The notes under the pieces were generated by a model, which saw only the letters and a list, made by a program, of their open reading frames with translations, searched no databases and was not told the DNA's origin. The translations under genes and the position numbers were made by a program. A DNA stretch of 64,000 nt from Palsa-601 sp963801185 (GTDB lineage: Bacteria > Actinomycetota > Acidimicrobiia > Acidimicrobiales > Bog-793). Numbering within the stretch: the first letter of the stretch is position 1; every line of letters starts with the position of its first letter. Of this stretch, positions 26,975 to 37,527 are shown one piece after another. The DNA is taken from positions 1,798,001 through 1,862,000 of the forward strand of contig CAWDDW010000003.1 of assembly GCA_963801185.1 (NCBI GenBank). The letters are read 5' to 3'.

Positions 26975-29900
26975 GTGGGTAACGACGCTCGTCTGCCAGT
27001 ACTCCTGACCAAAGCTCAGGAGACGGTCCAGGATCGGGGGTCGCCGCAGACGGCGGAGCAAGCGGCGGAGTCCGCGCGCCCCGGCGAGATGAACCGGCGT
27101 ACGGCTCTCAAGGTGATCGGGTCGACCGGTGTCGCGGTCGGGCTGGCGTCCTACGGTGCTCGCCTGCGCGCCGGCCGCCGGGCCATCCGCAACGCGATCG
27201 AGACCGGTGCGCGACTCGTCCCCCATGGCGGGGCGACCACGTCGGTCCCGAGCCTGACGGTAGATGTCTACCGACGGGACGACTTGTTCGATCTGAGCTT
27301 CGACTTCTTCAACCTGCAGCTGACAAGCGGTGGCGGCACGCCTGAGCTCACCAAGATCTCGGCGACCAAACCTACCTACGTCGTGGTCAACTTCCCGATG
27401 CAACACCTCGGCGAGGAGGCGGTCCCGAGCCCGCCGGCTCCGCCGTTCCTGGCGACGCCGCTCGGTGCCTACGCGGCGGGGCCGTCACAGCTCGTGTTCG
27501 AGGTACCGAAGACCCTCGAATCGATCCCGTTCACTCTTGAAGGCCTCCTTAGCTGGATGACACTGATCCCGGAGATAACGACGGCCGAGAAGATCAGCGC
27601 ATCCGGGCTCGGCGCACCAAGCCAGTTCGAGACCTTCATCGAGGCGCCATGGCAGCTGTTCCTGTCGCCGCAAGTCGCGGGCAAGTGGTACCACTCGGCG
27701 ACGCCGGTGACCCACGGGGAGTGGACCGAGCTCTGGCAGACCCGGCTTGGCACCGCAAAGGGCGAATACCCCGCCGTTACGCCGGAGATCGCCGCGATCT
27801 GGGCACCGGACTGGCCCGAGGTCGGCCCGGAGGACCCGTTCGTGATGCCGCTTTTGAACACCGACCGCCGGGACATCGTGTTGCTGTCGTCCGGCGGCAC
27901 GAACAGCCAGACCGGTGGGGTCGTGACAGGCATCCCCATCCCGATACACGTCTTCATGCTCACGCCGCTCGGCGCCACAATGGACCTCGACGGCCGGTGG
28001 AACGAGCCGAGCGTGTCGTCACTCATCGAGTGGCGCGAGCGGATGACGACCGGGCGTGACAGCTACGTGAGGATCGTGCGCGCGGGTTTCATCTACCCCT
28101 TTGGCCACAAGGCAGTCTGGATCACGATCACGGACCGGGAGTTCCAGGTCAGCCCGGACGGAGATGTCGTCGCATACCTCGTGCAGGAGCAGTTCGTCGA
28201 GATCACCGAGCCCGAGAAGACCTATCCCGGCAAGTCGCCCGAGCCTTACAGTGGGCGTCAGAACCCATTCCGCTCGATCAAGGCAAAGACCGCCACCTCT
28301 CCGGCGCTCGACTCGCCGTCGTTCATCTCGACGGCCTACACCGACGGCGCGTTCTGGCCGATGTCCGACGGGGCGCCGATCCCGTTCTCCTTCCAGGGAA
28401 TCGACGTCGAGGGCCGGACCATCGACTTCACGACGAACGTCATCTGGGTCGACGAACTGGCGGCATACGACTACACGACATCAGTGCCGAGCGTTGAGAC
28501 CGAGTACACGGCCGGAGGCAACACTGCCAGGCGCAGCCCCACGCTGAACGGTCAGCTCGTGGCATTCGCTCCGCCCTCAGCCGCCGAGCCGGGGGCCACG
28601 GCCCACCACGCCGACGCGATGGAATTCGACGCCATCGTGATCAACGATGCCGGCCAGTACCAGCCGGCCTGGTTCCCCGTGATGGCGAACGTGACCGTGC
28701 GCATCCCCGCCGCCGAGCAGGTGACCGGCGCCGAGCTTCCTGGGTCGCCGCCTGTGTTCGACTACGCCACGCAATACCTGACGAACGGCTTCCAGGCTGG
28801 CGTCCCCGAGGTGTTCTTCACTCTCGACGCGTCGTCGACAGCCGCTCCGCTCACCTTCCCTGCGGACAAGTCGGGCGGCATGGTCACCCCGAACTTCAAG
28901 ATCGACGGCCTCTCCCGCCAGCACGGGCCGACGGCGGACTCGCACAACCTGTTGGCGAAGAACTTCAACCCGACCAACTACTTCGGCGGCCTAGAGGCGA
29001 AGATCCTCGGCGGCCTCGACCTTTTTTCGATCATCGAAGCAATCCTCGGCCCCTCGGTCTCGAGCAAGTTGCCGAAGATCAAGTCACACCTCGTGTTCCC
29101 CGCCAACAACTCGAAGTTGGCGCCGACCGGGCTCCAGACGACCGTCGACTGGAAGCCGAGCGTCTCGCAGGACCCGACGGGGACCTTCGACCCGAAGGGA
29201 TCCGCCTCGAAGACGCTCGACATCCATGTCAAGATCTTCACGCCTTTCGCCGACCCCTCCGCCACGACCTTCCAGATACAGGGCAAGCTCGTCAACTTCG
29301 ACGTGAACCTGTTCGGGTCGGACGCGAAGGGCGGGCTGACCTTTCTCGACATCCACTTCAAGAAGCTGCTGTTCACTGCCAAGACCGGAGCAAAGGCGCA
29401 ATTCAGCGTCGACATCAGCACGGTCACGTTCGAGGGCCCGCTCACTTTCATCAACGACCTCGAGCAGTACCTCGCCTCTCTCGGCGGTCCGAGCATCGAC
29501 ATCCAGCCGTCGGGACTCACGGTCAGCTACACGCTCCCACTGCCGGACATCACAGTCGGCGTCCTGGCGATCGAGAACATCTCGCTCTTCGGCAAGCTAA
29601 CGCTCCCCTTCGACGGGACGCCCGTCCGCCTCGAAGTGGACTTCTGCACCCGGGACAACCCGTTCCTGTTGACCATCTATTGCTTCGGGGGCGGGGGCTT
29701 CTTCGGTATAGCGCTCGGCACCGACGGGATCGAGCTCATCGAGGTGAGCCTCGAGTTCGGCGCGGCGATCGCGATGGACCTCGGCGTCGCCTCCGGGAGC
29801 GCGTCGATCATGGCGGGGATCTACTTCTCGCTCGCTCCGAACACTCATCCGACGGGAGCACACCCGCCGGCCGACGTGGTGACGCTGACCGGCTTCTTGC

Positions 29901-30152
29901 AGGCGAACGGGGACCTCGAGGTGCTCGGCATCATCAGCATCTCCATCCTCTTCTACCTGGGCTTCACATACCAGGACCCAGGTAAGTGCACCGGGACGGC
30001 TACCGGTCACCGTGACGGTGAAGGTGCTCTTCTTCTCCGCGTCGGTCAGCTTGACGGTGACGAAGACCTTCGGAGGGAGCGGGGACCCGAGCTTCGCGCA
30101 GGCGATATCGCAGAGCGACTTCGACACCTATTGCGCCGCCTTCGCGGCGTAG
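26975..30152 (+). CDS. Giant protein of unknown function with Tat-like leader; frameshifted near its 3' end
   Basis: I choose GTG 26975 because a strong AAAGGGGGG site lies 5 nt upstream; ATG 27089 is possible. Residues 39-60 (MNRRTALKVIGSTGVAVGLA) resemble a twin-arginine leader. The body (about 1058 residues after correction) is beta-rich and has no domain I recognise. It has long stretches of Thr/Ser-rich strands, a region near FDLSFDFFNLQLTSGGG, and late hydrophobic blocks (FGGGGFFGIALGTDGIEL, ISISILFYLGFTY). Near 30004-30006 one extra base (ACCGGTCACC for ACCGTCACC) breaks the frame. The true end is VTVTVKVLFFSASVSLTV through DTYCAAFAA at 30152. It is followed 52 bp later by another giant gene. 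Confidence 0.7.
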
Positions 30153-30204
30153 TGACGGGAATCGGTACGGGAATCCGCACGGGAACGAAGAACGGGGCGC
30201 AGAC

Positions 30205-33200
30205 ATGACCATCAATCAGCGGCTCATCTGGACGGCGCTGCCGAACGGCATCACGCCCGACAACCTGAACTACAAGCTCTCGGTCTTCGTCTCGCCGAGA
30301 CTGTTCACGGACGAAGGGAGTGCGAGCGAGCGGCTGTCGAGCTTCCCGGACTTCCTCGACTGGCCGGCAACACCTATCACCTTCTCGGTGCACCTAGCGT
30401 CGAAGTCACCCACTGTGACGGTGACCAGCCCGGCCCCCAACCGCACCCTCTGGAAGACCCTGTTCCATCCGACGACGTTCGTCGAGCCCTATGTGTACAC
30501 GAGCATCGCCGACCAGAATTTCCACTCGTACCCGACGAACTTCCTCCGGGACTGGTTCGTGAGCACGTACGCAACGCTGTTCAACGCCAACCCGACCGAG
30601 TACCCGTCCCTCTCCGACCTCGGCCTCGGCCCGGGTGGGGCGCAAGGGCCGTACAGCCAGCTCCCCATCAATCCCGCCGCGGCGATCAGGGAGATAAACG
30701 ACCAGCTCGCACAGGGGGTGTCCCCACCGGCCGGCGGGCCGGCAGTCCACGCCATCGGGCCGGCGGCGAGCGCCAACCCACCAACCGACTTCGAGCAGGC
30801 TCGAGCTCTTCCTCCAACCTCTCACGACCACGCCGCCCACCTACAACCCGAAGGTTCACCCCGCCAAGCCTTCGATCGACTTCCACAAGATGGTCTCGCT
30901 GCTCGGTCAGTACCCGTCGTTGCTCCGGCTCTTCGGGCTCGTCTACGACTTCGAGGTCCCGATCCCGAGCGGATTGTCGGGCCCCGTGATCGTGAGCGTG
31001 ACGCCGACGTGGACCCCTGTTCTTGCCGCCACGACGAATGTGGTGCCGGCGACGTATGCGGATCCGGTCACGTTTCTCCCGTATCCGCGGGCCACCAACC
31101 CGGAGATCGCAGAGGGCCTGCTCCGGATGAGCGACTCGGTCCCTTCGCAGCCCTCGCAGCCCGGCTATCCCCTGCTCAAGGCTCGAGATCGACGGGTCGA
31201 CGCTGAAGACCCTCAACTTCGCCCGGGGCGTCCAGCGGGCGACGACGACGATGGCCTCGAGCGCCACACCGAGCGCGTATGCGGTGCCGGCGCTGCGCTC
31301 GGCTGGGCTCGCCGTCGCCCACACGGGCCAAGCTCTCGACTTCGGCCAGGGCATGCAGCAGGCCGACTCGCTCGATGCGGCGGCGGAGTCGAACTCCCCG
31401 ATCTTCCTCTACGCAGAGGACATCGTCCGCGGCTTTCGGATCGACGCCTGGGACAGCGGCTCGAATGCGTGGCACCAGCTGTGCGCCCGCTCGGCTGCAC
31501 CGGCGCTCGGCGGTTACCTCATCGGCAAGGCGCCACACGCGATAGTCGAGCCGGTGCCGTCGGGGGAGGAGGGCTGGGTCGAGCTGTCTCTCGCGCAAGG
31601 CGACGCCGGCGGCTCGAACGACTCCTACATGAGCGAGCTGATCTTCCGGTGGCAGGGATGGAGCCTCGTCGCGCAGCGACCTGGTCAGCACCTCTCAGAC
31701 GACCCGTCCGATGGTCTCGAGCCCCCCAGAACAACCCCCCGACAGGGGTGTTCCCCTTGCAGGTCTCCTTCGCCGCGACCCCTGGGACGTTGCCGCTCTT
31801 GCGTTTCGGCCTGGAGTACGCCTTCCGCGCCAGGGCGGTCGACCTCGCCGGCAACAGCATCGCGTTCGACCCGACGGCGACGGCCGTCTCCTTCACTTAC
31901 GCGACGCCGACGCTTCGATACGGCCGCGTCGAGCCACTCCAGAGCCCGCCACTCGTGGCGCACGACCCGCGCGGAGAGCTCGTCGGCGGCGTCCTGCAGA
32001 TCATCTCGCCCGGTGAGCACCTCAAGCGCCTCGTCATCCGGAGCGAGATGTACGACACGCCCGACTCGAGCGTCAGCCCGACCTCCCGCCACGTAGTCCC
32101 GCCCTCGACGAGCGAGTTGATGGCAGAGACGGCCGGACAGCTCGACACCTCTACTCACTCGCCCGACCCCTCGCTCTACCCGACGATCGCCGCGCTCGCC
32201 GGTGTCACCTATTCGGACTCGGCGGTCATCACCGCCCTCGGGGGCGCGACCGACCCTGGGAGCGCCGGGGCCCCGTATTACACGGTCGACAACCTTGCGG
32301 TGCCCTACCTGCCCGACCCGTACGTCGCCGGCGCCTGCCTGCAGAACGTCCCCGGCTCGCCGGCGCCCTTGTTGATCCCCTTCGGCGGCTCGGGTTACAG
32401 CTGGCCGGCGACGCTCGCATTCCGCATGGAGATTCAGGCGGGTCCCGGTGCTCCGATCCTGCCGATCGCCGGCAACAACTACACCCTCTCGCTCTTCGCG
32501 CCGAAGGCAACCGTCCAGACCATGCTCCTCTCTTCGTACCTCGACGTGTCGAGCCTCGACTCGATGGCTCTGTGGGAGTGGTTGCAAGAGGCGGGTTTCG
32601 ACACGCCGGCGAACCAGTCGGTGCTGTTGTCGGGCGAGGCGTACATGATCACGCCGTACCGCAGCCTGACCATCGTCCACGCCGTGCGCCAGCCGCTGAC
32701 GGTCCCGCAGTTCACGGCGCCGTACATCACCCGCGACCTTGGGAAGACGTTCGCCTTGCTTGGCGACACGATCAAGGTCGACTACATGTCCAGCCAGAAA
32801 CTCGACGTCTACGCAGTCTGGTCCGAGCCCTTCGACGACGGCGTCAACCCGATCGGGTCGGTGGAGCTCGCGTTCAACTCTCCCGTGGGCGAGGTGACGC
32901 TCGATCTCACGAACGACACGGCGACATCGGTGACGATCCCGGCCGCCGGCCCTCCGGCGGTGCCGGCCCTCCGCCACGACTTCGGGGACACGAAGTACCG
33001 GCTCGTCTACTACGAGGCGAGGTCGACCTCCCGGTTCCTCGAATACTTCACACAGGCCGTGTCGGTCACCCTCACCGACGCGAACCCGGCGACGGTGTAC
33101 GGTTCCGCGCTGGCGACCGGCACCGTCGTCGTCTCGACCGAGGGGAGCGGCTCGACGCCGCCCGACATCTACCAGCCGACGATCGACTACACCGAGGACG

Positions 33201-34318
33201 ACGCCGGCGGGACCATCACCGCGATCGAGGGCGGGGCGATCATCCCGTCTGGAGGCGGTTCGGCGACCGTCGACGTCTCCTTCGTGCCGGCGCCGGTGAC
33301 ACGTTCCAGCCTGGAAGAGGTTGTGTCGCCGGCGACATCGACGGGCTACCCGCTCATAGTGCCGAGCACTGCACGGCCGAGCGCGCCCGACGTCCGCTAC
33401 GTGTTGCCGCTCTTCTCGTTCACCGACGAGACCTCGACGTCACCGCCGGGGATCACGAGCACCCGCACGGGCAACGCCGTGCGGGTCTACCTCGGGCGGC
33501 CGTGGTGGTCCTCCGGGGACGGCGAGCTGCTCGGCGTGCTCGTCTTCGAGGCTCTCGGCGGGCCCTTCCCGCCGGCCACCTACGAGCCGTTCGCGACCCG
33601 CTACGGGCGCGACCCGCTGTTCGAGACGAATCCGGTCGAGACAGTGCCCTCGCTGGCGAACTTCTCCCTGGCCGAGACGACGGCCGTGAACCTCACGATT
33701 CCAGAGACCGGCTCGGCGACGGCATGGAGCGTGGCCGGGCACACTGTCAGCTTCGATACGACTCACCAGCTCTGGTACGCCGACATCGCCATCGACACCT
33801 CGGTGCCGTCGGGTTCGGGAAGCGTGGACTCCTACTGGCCGTTCGTCCGCCTCGGGCTCGTGCGGTACCAGCCGAACTCGCTAGGCGGTGTCGAATGCTC
33901 GACGGTCGTGGTCGCCGACTTCGTGAAGCTGGCATCCGATCGGACAGCCAGCCTGACGTTCCCGACTCCGACTCAGGTGGCCATCTCCGTCAACGGCGTG
34001 AGCTTCGGGAGCGGGCCCGCTCCGCTCGACGGCTCGAGCGTCATGTATGCCACCGTTGAGGTTCAGCGAGGTGGCGGAGTCTCGGATCCCGACCTGATCT
34101 GGGTGGCAGTGCCTGGCTCGACCGTCGAGCTCGGGTCGGCCGCTACCGGCAGTTACGGCGTGAACTGGACGGGAACAGTCGATCTCCCCGGCCCACAGGG
34201 CAGCCAGCCTTTCCGCATCCGCCTCGAGGAGTTCGAGCTCATCCCGTCGGCCGTGCCGACGCTCACGGTCCCGCCGCCGGCACAGCGCCGGACCTACATC
34301 GACACATTGCAGATCTGA
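30205..34318 (+). CDS. Second giant protein of unknown function; three frameshifts in this sequence
   Basis: With three single-base corrections this is about 1370 residues. It begins MTINQRLIWTALPNGITPDN with no signal peptide. The shifts are an extra G near 30799 (GAGCAG|CTCGAGCTC), an extra G near 31181 (AAG|CTCGAGATC) and a missing base near 31722-31727 (GAGCCCCCCAG for a likely GAGCTCCCCCAG). Corrected joins give FEQ-LELFLQPLTTTPPTYN, LLK-LEIDGSTLKTLNFARG and DGLELPQNNPPTGVFPLQ. A segment reading FGLEYAFRARAVDLAGNS looks like an Ig/Fn3-type strand pair. Codon bias is even throughout, so errors are likelier than decay. Function is unknown; pairing with the first giant gene suggests a shared complex. 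Confidence 0.68.
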
Positions 34319-34342
34319 TTGCAGATCTGATTGCAGATCTGA
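34307..34342 (+). repeat. Three 12-bp repeats carrying consecutive in-frame stops
   Basis: TTGCAGATCTGA occurs three times in tandem. The first unit includes the stop of the second giant gene, and each later unit adds another in-frame TGA. The unit encodes LQI-stop. Confidence 0.95.
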
Positions 34343-34364
34343 GCTGTGCCGCAGCGGCGGGCTG

Positions 34365-35667
34365 TCAGCTCCCGATCGCCACGGCGGACCAGGTCGCGCC
34401 ACCGTCGTCCGACTCGTACAGCCGCGACGTGACTGCCGAACCCGAATCGGACGTCGCGAGCAGGGCGTAGGCGCGATCCGGGTCGCTGTAACCGGCCCAG
34501 GTGATGCTCGAGCTCGCCGATCCCGAGAGCACGACCGAGAAGCTCGCACCTCCGTCTGTCGTCTCCTCGAGTGCGTTGGGCGATGCGCCGGGCGCCGCTT
34601 GGGCGGGCCAGGCGAGCGCGACTGCGGCGGAGGCAGCCGTGAGTTGCATGTGGTTGTCGAAGCCCCCTGCCTCCGGGCGCCAACCTGCACCGCCATTGGT
34701 CGACACCCACGCCTCGGCCTCCGTCCCCGTCGGGCAGGCGGCCCAGAGCGTGGGTGTGCCATCGGCGGTAGCCGTCACCCTGCCCCCGAGAGAGGCAGTG
34801 CAGGGATCGGCCCGCTGGCTGAAGCTCGCCCCCCTGTCGTCGGAGTACAGAAGGGAAGCTCGGCCAGAGCCGCTCAGGACGTACAAGTTCGGGCCGCTCA
34901 GGGCGATCTCCGCGCCCACGCCGAGCGCTACCGGCGTCGGCACCTTCTCCCACCTGCGTGATCCGAGCGCAGAGCGGAGGAGCTCGGGTGACTGGCACCT
35001 CGCGGAGCCGGCCGCGCAAGCGAGCGCGTACGTCTCGCCATCGGCGGTCTCAGCGCCCGTGACGGTCGCGCCCGAGAGGGCGATCCTGACCCAGCTCGAC
35101 CCTCCGTTCGTCGTCTCCCACAACTCCGGGTCAAAGGCGTATCCGTCGAGGCTCGTTGGCATAACCCAACTGGGTCACCGCACTCGCGCTCACCGGCGGG
35201 CTCGGGATGCCGCTGAACTTCGACCCTCCGTCGGTCGTGCGGACGATCGCGCCGCAGGTACCCGTGCCTGTGAGGCAACGACCCGTCCCTAGCAACCACC
35301 ACTCGTCGAGGCTCACCGCCGTGAACGAGCTCGGCTGGAAGTCTGCCGGGACCACGCCTCCGGGCGGACCGGTCGCGTTGCTCGGCAGGGTGGTGGTACC
35401 GGCAGCCGGCGAGGTGGTCGTCGTGGAGGTTGGCGAGGTGGTCGCCGTGGTCGATGTGCTCGGCCCTCCGACGCTTGTCACATCGGGTCCCGACCCACCC
35501 TTCGAGGAGCCGGCCGAGCCGATGAGGACGATCGTGCCCGCCAGGACCGCCGCGGCAACAGTGCCGGTCAGGCCGATGCGGAGCCGGGAGCGCCGCCGGC
35601 GGAGCCGGCGACCGCGATCGAGCGCCTCTCGGACGACTTTTTCGACACTGCTCTCGGGTACGTTCAT
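34365..35667 (-). CDS. Membrane-anchored Ycf48/BNR-like repeat protein; frameshifted in this sequence
   Basis: The ATG at 35667 overlaps the sigma-factor stop (ATGA). The N terminus is a short basic cytoplasmic part (EALDRGRRLRRRRSRLRIG), one helix (LTGTVAAAVLAGTIVLIGSAG) and a Ser/Thr/Pro linker. The extracytoplasmic part has sortilin/Ycf48-type units (TTDGGSKFSGI, TTNGGSSWVRI, SDDRGASFSQR, STNGGAGWRPE, SDDGGATWSAV). One extra base near 35150 (minus GAGCCTCGAC for GAGCTCGAC) breaks the frame; corrected it reads GYANELDGYAFDPELWETT, 433 residues in all. Its place after an ECF sigma gene and its topology suggest an anti-sigma-like sensor, but no classical anti-sigma domain is visible. Confidence 0.78.
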
Positions 35668-36246
35668 TTCGCAACCTCTCGAGCCCGCTCCCCGAGTGAG
35701 ATGCGCAGTGAAGCGAGTGCCCTCTCGAGATGCTTGCGAACCGTTCCCGGCGAGATCCTCATCACCCGCGACGTCGTCTACGGCCAGGTCTGCGATGTGG
35801 TGGAGAACGAGTGCCTCCCGCTGCTTCGCGCTGAGCCGCCTGAGCGCGGAGACCAGGTCGGCTCGCAGATCGGACCGGTCGTCGAAACTCTCGGCTGTCG
35901 CTTGCTCGGGGGCGACCCGCAGTGAACGGGCCTCCCGCCTCCCGGCGTCGTACGCCAGGTTCATCGCCACACGGTGCACCCAGGCGACCCTGTAAGGGGC
36001 AGCCGCGATCCGATCCCAGTGCAGGTACGCACGAGCAAGAGCCTCCGACGCGATTCCCTCTACGTCAGAGCCGCGAGGAGCCAGCTTGCCGGCCGCACGG
36101 AGCAGGCTCGGCGTGGCCTCTCGAGCGAACGAGACGAACTCCTCGTCGCTCGTCGACGACCGGCCCCGGTGTTCGTCGGCGACGAGCGTGAGCGCCAGAG
36201 GAGTGACCGGGTGGGGGTCTTCGACCACTCCTGCATTGTTGCTCAC
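35664..36246 (-). CDS. ECF-type RNA polymerase sigma factor; frameshifted in this sequence
   Basis: Region 2 reads SFAREATPSLLRAAGKLAPR through YRVAWVHRVAMNLAYDAGRR. Region 4 starts LSAKQREALVLHHIADLAVD. The frame breaks near 35761-35767, where GCGGGTGATGAGG may stand for GCGGGTGTGATGAGG. Restored, it reads VAGVMRISPGTVRKHLERA and ends REVAK at 35664, about 194 residues. The start GTG at 36246 lies just after a promoter that matches the divergent promoter of the secreted repeat genes, so autoregulation is likely. It is coupled to the downstream anchored repeat protein. Confidence 0.82.
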
Positions 36247-36252
36247 GCCTTG

Positions 36253-36283
36253 TCTAACGCTCGGCCACGCGGATCTGCGTACA
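36253..36283 (-). promoter_or_regulatory. Predicted ECF promoter of the sigma-factor operon
   Basis: On the minus strand, TGTACGC (36283-36277) and CGTTAGA (36259-36253) are 17 bp apart, ahead of GTG 36246. Both hexamer-plus cores recur in the divergent promoter. Confidence 0.6.
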
Positions 36284-36309
36284 AGGCTCCCGAAAAATCT
36301 TCGAGCACC

Positions 36310-36341
36310 TGTACGCGGCTCGAGCGGACCTGACCGTTAGA
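36310..36341 (+). promoter_or_regulatory. Predicted ECF promoter of the secreted repeat-protein operon
   Basis: TGTACGC (36310-36316) and CGTTAGA (36335-36341) are 18 bp apart, 26 nt before ATG 36368. The cores are identical to those of the opposing promoter, the pattern expected of one ECF sigma factor controlling both directions. Confidence 0.6.
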
Positions 36342-36367
36342 AAGACGTTGTCGATGAACGGAGCGCG

Positions 36368-37522
36368 ATGAATCGATCCATCAGCCAGACTGTCACAGGC
36401 GTCGGTGGCGCCCTGTTGCTGGGCGCGGCGGCGCTGCTTGCGCCTGCGGGAGCCGCCTCGGCCGGGACCGGCACAGCCAGCCGGCCCGTTCCGAAGGGGT
36501 TCAAGGTCAACTCCGTCACGTGGCTTACGAAGGACCAGGGTTGGGTGCTCGGTGCAGCTCCGTGCGGGTCGAAGTCGAAGCTCTGCACCGATGTCATCGG
36601 CACCACTGACGGGGGCGCGACGTGGAGCCTGCTCGGCGGCGTCAAGGCGCCGATCCCGAAGGTGTCGCTCGGAGAGCCAGGCGTGACGGAGATTCGTTTC
36701 GCAACACCTGAAGATGGCTGGGTGTTCGGGCCAGGGCTGTTCCACAGCACCAACGGCGGCCGCTCCTGGTCGGCCGAGAGGATTCCCGGCCACGCGAAGC
36801 AGGTGAGAGCTCTCGCCGTGAACTCGGGAGCGGCTTACACCGTTGCCTCGACGTGCGACGTGGGTGTGGTGTGCAAGGCCTCGCCGAGCCTGTGGACGAC
36901 CTCCTCGTTGACCGGCAGCTCGTGGAAGGCAGTCGCGCTGAAGCTTCGGAGCTCGCCCATCGTCACAGTCACCGTCTACGGCCAGACCGTCTACGTCCTC
37001 AATGGGAGGACGGACACGGGCGGCAACAAGCTCTGGGCCAGCACCGACGGTGGTTCCCACTTCTCGTCTCGGCCCGTGCCGTGCGACAGCACCGAGGACA
37101 ACTCGCTCATCTCGGTCGCCGCCTCGTCGGCCACCGACGTCGCCCTCCTCTGTGAAGGGGCCGCGGCAGCATCCGACGCCGGCAAGGCCGTCTACAGGTC
37201 GGACAACACGGGGAAGACCTACACGTACGCCGGCGCGCTCGGCTTGCCCGGGATCCAGGCTCAACTCGCCATGTCGCCGTCGGGGAACCTGGCGGTCGCG
37301 GCGACCTCCACCGGCTCGTTCATGTACATCAACGACAACCACAAGACGGCCTGGACCCTTGCGATCGCCGACTCCGACGGCGGAGCCGGATGGAACGACC
37401 TCGTGTACACGACCGACAGCGAAGCCTTCGTCGTCTACTCACCCGCAGACGGTTTCGTAGACACCGCCGAGCTCTACATCACCCACGACGGCGGTCGCCA
37501 CTGGAGCGTCGTCACGCTGTGA
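36368..37522 (+). CDS. Secreted Ycf48/BNR-like repeat protein
   Basis: The 384-residue protein has a signal peptide (MNRSISQTVTGVGGALLLGA then AGAASAG). It has repeated sortilin/Ycf48 units (GTTDGGATWSLL, HSTNGGRSWSAER, ASTDGGSHFSSR, ITHDGGRHWSVV) that probably form a beta-propeller. Ycf48 proteins help assemble membrane complexes in phototrophs; that role need not apply here. GGAG lies about 4 nt before the ATG. It is the first gene downstream of the predicted ECF promoter and overlaps or abuts the next repeat gene, so both are likely cotranscribed and exported. Confidence 0.8.
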   Translation: MNRSISQTVTGVGGALLLGAAALLAPAGAASAGTGTASRPVPKGFKVNSVTWLTKDQGWVLGAAPCGSKSKLCTDVIGTTDGGATWSLLGGVKAPIPKVSLGEPGVTEIRFATPEDGWVFGPGLFHSTNGGRSWSAERIPGHAKQVRALAVNSGAAYTVASTCDVGVVCKASPSLWTTSSLTGSSWKAVALKLRSSPIVTVTVYGQTVYVLNGRTDTGGNKLWASTDGGSHFSSRPVPCDSTEDNSLISVAASSATDVALLCEGAAAASDAGKAVYRSDNTGKTYTYAGALGLPGIQAQLAMSPSGNLAVAATSTGSFMYINDNHKTAWTLAIADSDGGAGWNDLVYTTDSEAFVVYSPADGFVDTAELYITHDGGRHWSVVTL

Positions 37523-37527
37523 TCCCC

